Shown piece by piece: positions 43,799-53,912 of a DNA stretch of 64,000 bases. A program made the translations under genes and the position numbers. Source of the DNA: Lysobacter enzymogenes (GTDB taxonomy: Bacteria; Pseudomonadota; Gammaproteobacteria; Xanthomonadales; Xanthomonadaceae); contig NZ_FNOG01000003.1 in the NCBI RefSeq assembly GCF_900106525.1, positions 569,987 to 633,986 of the forward strand, in the 5' to 3' direction. The notes beneath the pieces were generated by a model. That model was given only the letters and a program-made list of their open reading frames with translations. It ran no database searches and was not told where the DNA came from. The first letter of the stretch is position 1, and each line of letters starts with the position of its first letter.

Positions 43799-44575
43799 AT
43801 GGCCATTTCCATCAAGACCCCCGAAGACATCGAGAAGATGCGCGTCGCCGGCCGCCTGGCCGCCGAGGTGCTCCAGGTCGTCGCTCCTTACGTCAAGCCG
43901 GGCGTGAGCACCGGCGAGCTGGACCGCATCTGCTACGACCATATCGTCAACGTGCAGAAGGCGATCCCGGCCAACGTCGGCTACAAGGGATTTCCCAAGA
44001 CCGTGTGCACCTCGGTCAACAACGTCATCTGCCACGGCATCCCCAGCGACACGAAAATCCTCAAGGACGGCGATATCGTCAATATCGACGTCACCGTGAT
44101 CAAGGATGGCTGGCACGGCGACACCAGCCGCATGTATTTCGCCGGCACGCCTTCGGTCATGGCCAAGCGCCTGGTCGAGGTGACCCGCGAGGCGATGTTC
44201 CGCGCGATCCGCTTCGTCAAGCCGGGCGCCACCCTCGGCGACATCGGCCACATCATCCAGACCTACGCCGAGGCCGAGCGCTTCAGCGTGGTGCGCGATT
44301 ACTGCGGCCACGGCATCGGCCGGGTCTACCACGAAGAGCCGCAGGTGCTGCACGTGGGCCGCGCGGGCGAGGGCATCAAGCTGGTTCCCGGCATGACCTT
44401 CACCATCGAGCCGATGATCAACGAAGGCACCTACCGGCATAAGACCCTGCCGGACGGCTGGACCGTGGTGACCAAGGACCGCAAGCTGTCGGCGCAGTGG
44501 GAGCACACCGTCGCGGTGACCGAAGACGGGGTCGAAATCCTGACCCGCGTGCCCGGCGACGACAACGACCTATGA
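43799..44575 (+). CDS. map: methionine aminopeptidase, type I
   Basis: Map removes the initiator Met from new proteins using two metal ions. The 258-residue protein has the family start MAISIKTPEDIEKMRVAGRLAAEV and the metal ligands in VNIDVTVIKDGWHGDTSRMY (two Asp), YCGHGIGRVYHEEP (His) and TFTIEPM and QWEHTVAVTEDG (two Glu). An ATG six codons upstream exists, but the inner ATG matches relatives. The stop overlaps the glnD start. It opens a plus-strand operon running to dapE. Confidence 0.98.
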   Translation: MAISIKTPEDIEKMRVAGRLAAEVLQVVAPYVKPGVSTGELDRICYDHIVNVQKAIPANVGYKGFPKTVCTSVNNVICHGIPSDTKILKDGDIVNIDVTVIKDGWHGDTSRMYFAGTPSVMAKRLVEVTREAMFRAIRFVKPGATLGDIGHIIQTYAEAERFSVVRDYCGHGIGRVYHEEPQVLHVGRAGEGIKLVPGMTFTIEPMINEGTYRHKTLPDGWTVVTKDRKLSAQWEHTVAVTEDGVEILTRVPGDDNDL

Positions 44576-47243
44576 CCGGCCCCGTCGCCGACGAACGCTC
44601 GGCGACGCCCGCGGCGGCGGCCGAGGCCGCCGCTGACGCCGCGCCCGGCAGTCCCGCCGCGATCCGCGCCGCGCTCGCGGCGGTGGACGCCGCGCTGGCC
44701 GAGCGCTTCGACAACGGCGGCGACGCCGACATCGACAAACTGCTGCGCGCGCGCGCCGACGCGGTCGACGCGCAGGTGCGCGCGGCCTGGCGCGCCTGCA
44801 TCGCCAGCGACGCGCCGCTGGCGCTGTTCGCGGTCGGCGGCTACGGCCGCGGCGAGCTGTTCCCGCAGTCGGACATCGACCTGCTGGTGCTGGCCGAACC
44901 CGAAGCCCAGGCGGCGCAGGCCGAGCACTTGGGCTGCTTCTTCGCCAGCCTGTGGGACGCCGGCCTGCCGGTCGGCCACGCGGTGCGTTCGGCCGCGCAA
45001 TGCACCGAAGCCGGCAGCGACCTGACCGTGCTGACCGCGATGCTGGAGGCGCGCCCGATCGCCGCCGATGCGGTCGCGCGCATGGCCTTGCAGGCGGCGA
45101 TCGCGCCGTCGCAAGTGTGGCCGGCACGCGAGTTCTTCCTCGCCAAGCGCGACGAACTGCGCCAGCGCCACGCGCGCTACGGCGACACCGCCGACAACCT
45201 CGAGCCCAACCTCAAGGAAGGCCCGGGCGGCATGCGCGACGTGCAGACCCTGCACTGGATGGCGCTGCGCATCATCGGCACCTCCGATCTGGAATCGCTG
45301 GTTTCCATCGGCCAGCTCGGCGCCGACGAATGGGCGACGCTGGAACGCGAGCGCCGCGCGCTGTCGCGGCTGCGCTTCGGCCTGCACCTGGTCGCGCGCA
45401 AGCGCGAGGAGCGGCTGCGCTTCGATTATCAAAAGCTGCTGGCCGAGCGCCTGGGCCACGTCGACAGCGCCGACAACCTCGCCGTCGAGCAGATGATGCA
45501 GGGCTTCTATCGCAGCGCCGCGCTGGTGCAGCGCGTCGGCGAGCGCCTGCTGCAGCGGTTCGAGGAACAGATCGAAGGCGAGGCCGCGCCGGCGCCGCTG
45601 GCCGCGCCGTTCGATGCCTTCGAACTGCGCCGCGAATACATCGCCGCGTGCGACCCGCATTGGCCCAACGACGCCTACGACGTGTTCGGCCTGTTCGCCG
45701 CCTGGGCCGCGCACGACGAGATCCGCGGCCTGCACTCGCGCACCGCGCGCGCGCTGGCCGAAGCGCTGACCAAGGTGCCGAGCTTCGATGCGGCCGAGCC
45801 GGCGCTGCGCGAGCGTTTCCTGAAAATCCTGCGCGGCCCGCATCCGGTGCACGCGCTGGAACGCATGGCGCGCCTGGGCGTGCTCGGGCGCTGGATTCCG
45901 GCGTTCTCGAAAGTCTCCGGACGCATGCAGTTCGACCTGTTCCACGTCTACACCGTCGACCAGCACACCCTGGCGGTGCTGCGCAATCTGGCGCGCTTCG
46001 CTTCCGGCGTGGCCGACGAGCGTTTCAGCATCGCCCACGAAGTGTGGCCGCGCCTGCGCAAGCCGGAACTGCTGCTGCTGGCCGGGCTGTTCCACGACAT
46101 CGCCAAGGGCCGCGGCGGCGACCACTCCGAACTCGGCGGCGACGATGCGCGTGCGTTCGGCACGACCATGGGCTTGAGCGAATCCGACACTGCGCTGGTG
46201 GAGTGGTTGGTGCGCCAGCACCTGCTGATGTCGGTGACCGCGCAGAAGCAGGACATCGCCGATCCCGAGGTGATCCACCGCTTCGCCAGCAAGGTCGCCG
46301 ATCGCGAGCATCTGGATCATCTGTATCTGCTGACCTGCGCCGACATCGCCGGCACCTCGCCCAAGCTGTGGAATGCGTGGAAGGACCGGCTGCTGGCCGA
46401 TCTGTACACCGCCACCCGCCTGGCCTTGCGCCGCGGTCTGGAGCATCCGGTCGCGGGCGCCGAGCGCGCGGCCGAGACGCGCGAGGCCGCGCACGCGATG
46501 CTTGCCGCGTTCGGCGCGCGCGATGAGGACATCGCCGCGCTGTTCGCGCGCATGCCGCAGATCGCGTTCCAGCGCGGCCGGCCCGACCAGATCGCGTGGC
46601 AGGCGGCGTCCTTGCGCGGCGTCGCGCTCGGCGACACCCGGGTGCGCGCGCGGCCGGTCAGCGCGCACGGCGGCGCCCATGCCGGCGCGCTGGAAGTGTT
46701 CGTGCATTCGCCCGACCGCGACGGCCTGTTCGCGGCGATCGTCGCCACGCTCGACCGGCTCGGCCTGGCGATCCAGCAGGCGCGCGTGCTCGACGGCCCG
46801 CACAACGCGATCTTCGACACCTTCGAAGTGGTGCCGACCGATCCGCGCCAGCCGCCCAGCGCCGAGGACGTCGAGCGCCGGCTGGCCGCGGCGCTGGCCG
46901 GGCCGCTGGAGAAGATCCGCCCGGCGCGGCGCGCCCAGCCGCGTCATCTGCGTCATTTCCGCATCGCCCCGCAGATCGAGTTTTCCGCTTATCACAAAGA
47001 CGACCAGGCGCGGCCGCGGACCATGCTGAGCCTGGTCTGCACCGACCGCCCGGGGCTGCTGGCCGATGTCGCCCAGACCCTGCGCCGGCAGAACCTGCGC
47101 GTCTACGACGCGCGCATCGCCACCTTCGGCGAGCGCGCCGAGGACGTATTCCAGATCACCGACGAGCGCGACCTGGCGCTCGACGAAACGCAACAGCAGG
47201 CCCTGCGCGATGCGCTGCTGGCCTGCCTCGAAGGAGAAAGCCG

Positions 47244-47247
<4 letters not shown>
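44572..47247 (+). CDS. glnD: bifunctional uridylyltransferase/uridylyl-removing enzyme
   Basis: GlnD senses glutamine and adds or removes UMP on PII proteins to control nitrogen assimilation. The 891-residue protein has the nucleotidyltransferase motif [19 protein letters not shown] near 90. A helical linker follows, then the HD hydrolase domain with [24 protein letters not shown] near 505-530, and two C-terminal ACT domains (about 700-780 and 810-885). The N terminus is preceded by an Ala-rich segment of about 40 residues. It overlaps map and dapD by four bases each. Confidence 0.97.
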
Positions 47248-48146
<899 letters not shown>

Positions 48147-48148
48147 GC

Positions 48149-48619
48149 ATGAGCGCGCCCGCGGCGTCGAGCCTGTCCAACGCGTTCATGACCCGGCTGG
48201 TGAAAAAGCCGTTCCCGGGCATGGCCCTGGCCGTGCTCGGGGCGATGCTGGTGGGCGGCGTCTTCAGCCGCCCCCTGCAGCCGGCGAGCGTGATCGTCGC
48301 TTTGGCGCTGGTCGCATTGACGGTGCTGATCCAAAGAGCGATGGCCCGGCATCTGGCCGACGAGGTCATCGACGGCGGCGAGTATCTGCTGGTGCGTTGC
48401 GACGGGATCGAAGAAAAGGTGATGCTGCGCGATGTGGCAGCGGTGCGCCGCGGCTTCGGCAACAATCCCGAGCGTCTGATCCTGACGCTGCGCCGGCCGG
48501 GGCGGCTAGGCGACACGATCGCGTTCATTCCCAAGGGTATTCGATGGTTTCCCTACGTCGAGCATCCGCTGGCTTATGAGCTCAGGACGCGCGCGCAGCT
48601 ATTGCGCTTGCACGCCTGA
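48149..48619 (+). CDS. membrane protein of unknown function, duplicate A
   Basis: The 156-residue protein has two hydrophobic segments (about 24-40 and 46-61). A soluble part follows with HLADEVIDGGEYLLVR, EEKVMLRDVAAVRRG and LGDTIAFIPKG. It is clearly homologous to the protein at 48767-49270, in which the matching segments are DLADEVVDLGNRISVRR, EEVLLDNVRSVQF and FGDRVTFIPR. The family is unknown to me. The pattern of two membrane helices followed by a small beta-rich domain recalls PH-like membrane proteins. It starts two bases after the dapD stop. Confidence 0.75.
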   Translation: MSAPAASSLSNAFMTRLVKKPFPGMALAVLGAMLVGGVFSRPLQPASVIVALALVALTVLIQRAMARHLADEVIDGGEYLLVRCDGIEEKVMLRDVAAVRRGFGNNPERLILTLRRPGRLGDTIAFIPKGIRWFPYVEHPLAYELRTRAQLLRLHA

Positions 48620-48689
48620 GTCGGCGGACATGCGCCGGCTGCCATCGTCGCGAGCGCCTGCTTGCGCCGGTCGAAAAGGTCGATCTGCG

Positions 48690-48770
48690 ATGACCATGTT
48701 GTGCGGCCTCTACAACTGCGGCGCCTGCAAGCAAGCCCGCGAGCGAATCGGGCTGCGGAGGCAGGCATGA
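48690..48770 (+). pseudogene. N-terminal fragment of an ArsC/Spx-like reductase
   Basis: The 26-codon frame reads MTMLCGLYNCGACKQARERIGL and ends at a TGA overlapping the next start. It matches the first 22 residues of the intact reductase at 49305 ([20 protein letters not shown]), including both Cys positions. It then breaks off after GL, with the rest of the fold missing. It therefore looks like the decayed partner of duplicate A in a tandem duplication. A short functional peptide cannot be excluded. Confidence 0.75.
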
Positions 48771-49270
48771 GCGAGGACAGCGGAACTTCCGCGCACGATG
48801 ATGTGCCTGCGCGCCGCGATGTGATCTCCAGCCGCACGGTGGTTTGGTACAAGACCGTTTATCTGGTCGTGTTTCCCGTGCTGGGTTTGCTCGCGATCGT
48901 GGCGATGTTGTTCGCGAGTGTCGCCTGGCCGTTCTTGCTCGGCGCTGCGATCGGACTGCCGTTGGTCTACGGGTTCTGTTACTTCTTTCTGATCGATCTG
49001 GCCGATGAAGTGGTCGATCTTGGCAATCGCATAAGCGTGCGGCGCGGCGGCAAGGTCGAAGAGGTCTTGCTCGACAACGTGCGCTCGGTGCAGTTCGATC
49101 TGTCTTCCAATCCATCGCGCGTGGTCTTGTGGCTGAGCCGGGGTTCGCGGCGATTCGGCGACCGGGTTACATTTATCCCGCGTAGCGACCCGAGCCTGAA
49201 TCTGCTCCGGGAGAATCAGGTCGTGGCCGATCTGAAGAGCCGCGTCGCCCGCCGTGCGCACCCGCGCTGA
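48767..49270 (+). CDS. membrane protein of unknown function, duplicate B
   Basis: The 167-residue paralogue of the gene at 48149 has hydrophobic segments near 28-46 and 50-72. It has the same C-terminal pattern (DLADEVVDLG, then VEEVLLDNVRSVQF, then RFGDRVTFIPR). The N-terminal 25 residues are charged and differ from copy A. The start (ATGA) overlaps the end of the reductase fragment, and an AGG-rich site precedes it. It is followed after 34 bases by the intact reductase, repeating the order membrane protein then reductase. Confidence 0.75.
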   Translation: MSEDSGTSAHDDVPARRDVISSRTVVWYKTVYLVVFPVLGLLAIVAMLFASVAWPFLLGAAIGLPLVYGFCYFFLIDLADEVVDLGNRISVRRGGKVEEVLLDNVRSVQFDLSSNPSRVVLWLSRGSRRFGDRVTFIPRSDPSLNLLRENQVVADLKSRVARRAHPR

Positions 49271-49304
49271 TGCGCGATTTTTCCGTTCTTAGCCGAGTCG
49301 AACC

Positions 49305-49664
49305 ATGACCACTCTCTACGGCCTCAACAACTGCGACACCTGCAAGAAAGCGCGCAAGTGGCTCGACCGCTTCGGCGTCGCCCACACGTTCGTCGACTAC
49401 CGCGACAATCGTCAGTCGCCGGAAACGCTGATCGAGTGGAAGACCCAGCTTGGCGGTTGGGAAGCGCTGATCAACAAGTCCTCGACCACCTGGCGCACGC
49501 TGGCGCCGAACCGCAAGGAGCCGGCGTCGGATGCGGAGTGGAAGCTGCTGCTCAAGGAATACCCGCAGCTGATCCGCCGGCCGGTGGTGGTTACCGACGA
49601 CGGCAAGGTGACCCAGGGTTTCAGCGACAACGGGTTCAAGCAGCGTTTCGGGATCGGCGCGTGA
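49305..49664 (+). CDS. ArsC/Spx-family thioredoxin-fold reductase (YffB-like)
   Basis: The 119-residue protein has the N-terminal [17 protein letters not shown] with a CxxC motif, the segment FVDYRDN near 30, and the [10 protein letters not shown] cis-Pro region near 90. These mark the ArsC/Spx superfamily, near YffB, which is often encoded beside dapE. Arsenate reduction is not certain; a glutathione-dependent thiol role is possible. The stop overlaps the dapE start (GTGA). Confidence 0.88.
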   Translation: MTTLYGLNNCDTCKKARKWLDRFGVAHTFVDYRDNRQSPETLIEWKTQLGGWEALINKSSTTWRTLAPNRKEPASDAEWKLLLKEYPQLIRRPVVVTDDGKVTQGFSDNGFKQRFGIGA

Positions 49665-50809
49665 GCGCGACCGGTGCGCCGAGCGAGGTGCTGGCGCTGA
49701 CCTGCGAGCTGATTTCGCGGGCGTCGGTGACGCCTGCGGACCTGGGCTGCCAGGAACTGATCGCGCAGCGTCTGCAGCGCGCGGGCTTCGTCTGCGAGCA
49801 TCTGCGTTATGGCGAGGTCGACAATTTGTGGGCCACGCACGGCGACGGCGACGGGCCGACCTTGGTATTGCTCGGCCACACCGACGTGGTGCCGTCCGGG
49901 CCGGTGGAGAGTTGGGCCAGCGATCCGTTCGTGCCGCAGATCCGCGACGGCGTGCTGTACGGCCGCGGCGCGGCCGACATGAAGGGCAGCGTGGCCGCGT
50001 TCGTGGTCGCGCTGGAACGCTTCGCCGCGGCGCATCCGCACCATCGCGGCCGGGTCGCGCTGCTGCTGACTTCGGACGAAGAAGGCGACGCCATCGACGG
50101 CGTGCGCCGCGTCGCCGAGACCTTCCGCGCGCGCGGCGAGCGCATCGACTGGTGCGTGACCGGCGAGCCTTCGTCCACGCGCAAACTCGGCGATCTGCTG
50201 CGCGTGGGGCGTCGCGGCACCTTGTCGGCGACGCTCAAGGTGATCGGCGTGCAGGGCCACGTCGCCTATCCGGACAAGGCGCGCAATCCGATCCACCAGG
50301 CGATGCCGGCGCTGTCGGAACTGGCGGCGCGGCGCTGGGACGAGGGCTACGAGACCTTCCCGCCGACCTCGTTGCAGATCAGCAATATCCACGCCGGCAC
50401 CGGCGCCAACAACGTGATCCCGGGCGAGCTGCAGGTATTGTTCAACCTGCGCTACAACCCGAGCTGGAACGCCGAGCGGCTGGAGCGCGAGTGCGAGGCG
50501 ATCCTGCGCGCGCACGGGCTGGAGTACGACATCGCCTGGTTCCGCGGCGGCGAACCGTTCTACACCCCCGAAGGCCCGCTGCGCGCAGCCGCGCGCGAGG
50601 TGCTGGCACGCTTCGCCGGCGCGGCGCCGGAGGAGAGCACCGGCGGCGGCACCTCGGATGCGCGCTTCATCGCGCCGCTGGGCGCGCAGAGCATCGAGAT
50701 CGGGCCGGTCAACGCGAGCATCCACAAGGTGGACGAGAATGTCGCGGTGGCGGATCTGGAGGCGTTGCCGGATTTGTATCTGGCCTTGATCGAACGCTTG
50801 ATGCGCTGA
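49661..50809 (+). CDS. dapE: succinyl-diaminopimelate desuccinylase
   Basis: DapE hydrolyses N-succinyl-LL-diaminopimelate using two zinc ions. The 382-residue M20 enzyme has [12 protein letters not shown] near 65 (His, Asp ligands), [17 protein letters not shown] near 98 (bridging Asp), and [12 protein letters not shown] near 133 (catalytic Glu-Glu). A dimerisation insert with [17 protein letters not shown] near 195 follows, then [13 protein letters not shown] near 325. It starts at a GTG overlapping the reductase stop. It ends the operon before a REP pair. Confidence 0.97.
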   Translation: MSATGAPSEVLALTCELISRASVTPADLGCQELIAQRLQRAGFVCEHLRYGEVDNLWATHGDGDGPTLVLLGHTDVVPSGPVESWASDPFVPQIRDGVLYGRGAADMKGSVAAFVVALERFAAAHPHHRGRVALLLTSDEEGDAIDGVRRVAETFRARGERIDWCVTGEPSSTRKLGDLLRVGRRGTLSATLKVIGVQGHVAYPDKARNPIHQAMPALSELAARRWDEGYETFPPTSLQISNIHAGTGANNVIPGELQVLFNLRYNPSWNAERLERECEAILRAHGLEYDIAWFRGGEPFYTPEGPLRAAAREVLARFAGAAPEESTGGGTSDARFIAPLGAQSIEIGPVNASIHKVDENVAVADLEALPDLYLALIERLMR

Positions 50810-50828
50810 ACGTGGTTTCACCCGCGCC

Positions 50829-50927
50829 CTGTAGGAGCGGCGCGAGCCGCGACTGCGACAACGCAGTTACGTCGAAAGTTGCGTCGTAGTTGTGTTGTCG
50901 CGGTCGCGGCTCGCGCCGCTCCTACAG
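50829..50927. repeat. REP pair in inverted orientation after dapE
   Basis: A 25-base copy at 50829-50853 (GGAGCGGCGCGAGCCGCG core) is matched by its exact reverse complement at 50903-50927, with about 49 bases between. It lies between convergent genes, dapE and the acylase. The hairpin may act as a transcription end or RNA stabiliser. Confidence 0.9.
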
Positions 50928-50955
50928 GTAGCTGTCGAGGCGGCGCGGGCGCGGG

Positions 50956-53379
50956 TTACTTCGCGTTCGCCGGCTCCAGGGTCATCGTGTACTTCGCCGG
51001 ACCCGGCAGGAACGGCGTCGGCCGGCCGTGCACCCAGTCGTCGTGGCCGGCGCCCCAGAACGGCGACAGCGGGTGGCCGCTCTGGCCGCCGGGCATGTGC
51101 ACGATGCCGTCGGCCTCGTGGCCGGGCGACACCACCATGCGTTCGGACGCGCCGAAGTTCGGCCGCTGCACGCGCGGCATCGCCGCGTCGCCCGGCAACT
51201 GGTCCGGCGGCATGCACAGCGCGCGGCGAGCGAAGCCGGGCAGGGCCGAGGCCAGCGGATGGCAGATCGACGCGGTGTTGTGCTCGCCCCAGGTGCGCTG
51301 CGCCAGTTGCGCGGCGGCGTCGGCGCCGGGTTTCACGCCCAGGCCGTCCAGCGCGTCCTGCGCGGCGTGTTCGAGCAGGCCGTCCCACGACTCTTCGTTG
51401 CGCGGCAGCAGGTGCGCGGGGCGCTGGGTCAGCAGCGGCCAGATCACGCCTTCCATCTGCTTGAGGTCGGGCATTTCGAACTGCGCGCCCAGCGCAGACT
51501 GCGCCGGCGCGGTCAGGCCGTTGGCGATGCGGGTGAACACCGCGCGGCGCCAGTCGCGGACCAGGCGATAGCTCACCGAGCCCGGCTCGGCGCGGCCTTC
51601 CCAGCGCCTGGACGCCTGCGCCAGCGCGGCCAGCGCGGGCCGGTCCTTGCGCTGCGCGGCCTGGCCGCCTTCGCTCTGCAGCAGGTCCCACCAGTGCTTG
51701 AGGAACAGCGCGCGGTCGTCGAGCTGGATCGCCAGCAGGTCGCGTTCGTCGAAGCGCTGCTTGGCGAACAGTCCGTCGCGGATCTGCCCGGCGCGCGCGC
51801 CGAGCACGTAATCGCCCTGGCCGATGCGTTCGAGTTCCAGGCCTTCGAGCGTGCGCGTGTTCGCGGTCCACAGCCGGCCCGACGGCGGCGCCACCAGGCT
51901 CGGCGCGTCGGCGGTCTGGATCGCCCACGGCGGGCAGGTCGGCGCCGGCAGCGCGCGGCCGGCGGCGTCGGCGTTTTCGACCAGGGCCTCGGTGGAGCAG
52001 GCGCCTTCGCGCTCGGGAATCGGGCCGAGCAGGCGCCAGGCGATCTTGCCGTCGCGGTCGCCGACTACCAGGTTCTGCACTGGCAGGGCGACGCCGCGCG
52101 CGACTTGCAGCGCGTCGTCGACCGAGCGCGCGCGCAGCAGACCGGTCAGGCCCAGGTTGAGCGCGCCCGGCAGGTGCGCGCTCCAGCGCAGCGCCAGCGC
52201 GCTGCCGTCGGGGTTGTCGTGCAGCAGCGGGCCCCACGCGGTTTCGCGCACCAGCAGCTTCTCCGGCGCGCGACCGGCGACGGCGATGGATTCCTCGAAG
52301 GTCTTCAGGCCCGCGCAGGCGCCGGGCTTGGCGTCGCTCGCGCAGCCGGGCTGCAGCGACCAGTCGGCCCAGTCGCCGTAGCTGTTGGTGAAGGCCCAGG
52401 CGACGTGGCCGTTGCTGCCGACCACCACCGCCGGCAGGCCGGGCAGGGTGAAGCCGGCGGCATCGGTCTTGCCGCCGGGCGCCTGCGGGTCCGGATAGCG
52501 CAGGCGCGCGCGGAACCAGATGTTGGGCGCGCGCAGGCCCAGGTGCATGTCGTCGGCGACGATGGCGCGGCGGTCCTTGGTCAGGCTGCCGGCGACGGCG
52601 AAGTTGTTGCTGCCGATTTCGTCGAGGAACGGCAGCGGCACCAGCGTGCCCGGCGGCGGCGCGGGCAGCTTGCGCAGGTCGAGCTGGTCGGGGCCCGGCA
52701 GCGCGGCGTCGCCGAACGGCGCGCCGTACAGCGGCGCGTCCCAGGTGCTGCCGGGATTGGTCAGCAGCGCGAACAACGCCGGCGGCACGTGCGGCTGGAT
52801 CCGCCACAGCGCCAGCTCGCGCGCGTTGTCGCCGCCTTGCAGGTCGAAATACATGGCGTAACCGACCAGGGCCGAGTCCGCCGTCGTCCACGGTTGCGGA
52901 TCGGCGCGTAGCAACAGATACGGCCAGGGCTTGCGCGACAGCCCGTTCAAGCCGGCGTTGACGCCGTCGGTGTAGGCCTGCAGCAGCGCGGCCTGATCGC
53001 CTTCGAACGCGGCCAGCTCGGCCTGCACCCGCGCGCGCAGGCGGTGCACGCGATGGCGGCGGTCGTAATCGAGCGCGCGTTCGCCGAACAGCGCCGACAG
53101 CTCGCCGGCGGCGGTGCGGCGCAGCAGGTCCATCTCGAAATAGCGCTCCTGGCCGTGCACGTAGCCGAGCGCGCGCATCGCATCGATCTGGCTGGCCGCG
53201 TCGATGGTGACCACGCCGATCGCGTCGCGCTGGACCTGAGCCGGCGCCGACAGTCCGCTCAGCGCGGGCGTGCCTTGCAGTTGCGGGAGACTGCCGCGCA
53301 GCAACCACCAGGCGCCGCCGGCAAGGAGCAGGAACAGGCAAAACAGCGCGAGTACGACGCGCTTGATCCATTTGGCCAT
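50956..53379 (-). CDS. penicillin acylase family (S45) Ntn-hydrolase
   Basis: The 807-residue protein has an N-terminal hydrophobic segment (about 8-27) acting as signal or anchor and should work in the periplasm. The alpha chain includes GYVHGQERYFEMDLLRRTAAGELS. The self-cleavage site and beta-chain nucleophile lie in EIGSNNFAVAG near 255, with Ser as nucleophile. The later FTNSYGDWADW and a C-terminal PNFGASERMVVSPG with GGQSGHPLSP are typical of the family. Members hydrolyse beta-lactam side chains, acyl-homoserine lactones or other amides. The substrate cannot be chosen from sequence. GGAGGA precedes the start. Confidence 0.9.
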   Translation of the reverse strand: MAKWIKRVVLALFCLFLLLAGGAWWLLRGSLPQLQGTPALSGLSAPAQVQRDAIGVVTIDAASQIDAMRALGYVHGQERYFEMDLLRRTAAGELSALFGERALDYDRRHRVHRLRARVQAELAAFEGDQAALLQAYTDGVNAGLNGLSRKPWPYLLLRADPQPWTTADSALVGYAMYFDLQGGDNARELALWRIQPHVPPALFALLTNPGSTWDAPLYGAPFGDAALPGPDQLDLRKLPAPPPGTLVPLPFLDEIGSNNFAVAGSLTKDRRAIVADDMHLGLRAPNIWFRARLRYPDPQAPGGKTDAAGFTLPGLPAVVVGSNGHVAWAFTNSYGDWADWSLQPGCASDAKPGACAGLKTFEESIAVAGRAPEKLLVRETAWGPLLHDNPDGSALALRWSAHLPGALNLGLTGLLRARSVDDALQVARGVALPVQNLVVGDRDGKIAWRLLGPIPEREGACSTEALVENADAAGRALPAPTCPPWAIQTADAPSLVAPPSGRLWTANTRTLEGLELERIGQGDYVLGARAGQIRDGLFAKQRFDERDLLAIQLDDRALFLKHWWDLLQSEGGQAAQRKDRPALAALAQASRRWEGRAEPGSVSYRLVRDWRRAVFTRIANGLTAPAQSALGAQFEMPDLKQMEGVIWPLLTQRPAHLLPRNEESWDGLLEHAAQDALDGLGVKPGADAAAQLAQRTWGEHNTASICHPLASALPGFARRALCMPPDQLPGDAAMPRVQRPNFGASERMVVSPGHEADGIVHMPGGQSGHPLSPFWGAGHDDWVHGRPTPFLPGPAKYTMTLEPANAK

Positions 53380-53487
53380 GAGGGTCCTCCGTTGCTCGCG
53401 AGCTTAGCCGATGCGGGTGCGTATGCGGTGCCGCGCCGTACCGGCAGCGCCGTCTCATGGAACCGGCTCGATGGGGCTGCAGCTGTT

Positions 53488-53574
53488 TTGTGGGAGGGCC
53501 TTCAGGCCCGAAGCTCTTCTTTCGGATCGCCGCGATCTGAGACAAAGGCATCGGGCCTGAAGGCCCTCCCACAA
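53488..53574. repeat. second copy of the GTGGGAGGGCC inverted-repeat family
   Basis: The left arm starting at 53488 and the right arm ending at 53574 repeat the element at 1234-1322 almost exactly (arms of about 24 bases, different loop). It lies between the divergent acylase and the asnB leader. No gene is seen in the 287 bases between them apart from this element. Confidence 0.88.
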
Positions 53575-53666
53575 CCGCGCGCCCGAACGCAGCCAAAGCG
53601 AGGCGGCCGCCGCCGATTCGACCGGCGGCGCTTGCATCCGGCCCGAACCTCAAGCAGGATCGGCCC

Positions 53667-53798
53667 ATGACCTCCCGCTTCGCCACCGCCGAATTCCGCC
53701 GCGCCGCTTCCGCCGGCCGCGCGCGCGAGGCCGTGTCGAACCTGGGCGCCAACAACAATAACCGCAATAACGCCAGCCTCCCGCGGGCCGGCGATTAG
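53667..53798 (+). CDS. 43-codon Asn-rich leader peptide upstream of asnB
   Basis: The frame starts at an ATG seven bases after AGGA and ends at TAG. It has Asn at codons 25, 29, 30, 31, 32, 34 and 35, so six of seven consecutive codons (53751-53771) are Asn. Two of the seven are the AAT codon, which GC-rich coding regions avoid. The next gene is asparagine synthetase, and a strong hairpin follows the stop. This is the design of a leader peptide whose translation reports charged Asn-tRNA. A peptide product with its own function (for example a RiPP) is less likely because no maturation gene is present. Confidence 0.75.
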   Translation: MTSRFATAEFRRAASAGRAREAVSNLGANNNNRNNASLPRAGD

Positions 53799-53861
53799 CG
53801 CGCGCAACACACGCTAAATCGCTCACGAAGCCCGCGCCGACCAGCGCGGGCTTCGTCGTTT
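53782..53861 (+). terminator. asnB attenuator: terminator hairpin and competing antiterminator
   Basis: ACGAAGCCCGCGC (53825-53837) and GCGCGGGCTTCGT (53844-53856) form a perfect 13-bp stem with a six-base loop, then CGTTTC. CGCGGGC at 53782-53788 can instead pair with GCCCGCG at 53830-53836, which would break the terminator. A ribosome finishing the leader peptide (stop at 53796) would cover 53782-53788 and allow termination. One stalled on the Asn codons (53751-53771) would leave it free and allow read-through into asnB. The same 53786-53793 segment can also pair with 53711-53718. The T-tract is short (three T), a weak point. Confidence 0.7.
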
Positions 53862-53912
53862 CAGGCCTTCGAAATCCCAACCCATCGCTGCAACCTTCCT
53901 GGAGATTCCCCG

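Noticed and set aside
50829-50927. The inverted REP pair after dapE as a classical rho-independent terminator
   Set aside because: The stem is separated by a loop of about 49 bases and has no T-tract. It may still influence RNA ends but is better described as a REP pair.
53667-53798. The Asn-rich short frame as a lasso peptide or other RiPP precursor with asnB as cyclase
   Set aside because: asnB is a full-length glutaminase-type asparagine synthetase with Cys2. No leader peptidase, B protein or transporter is nearby, and the run of Asn codons plus hairpin fits attenuation better.
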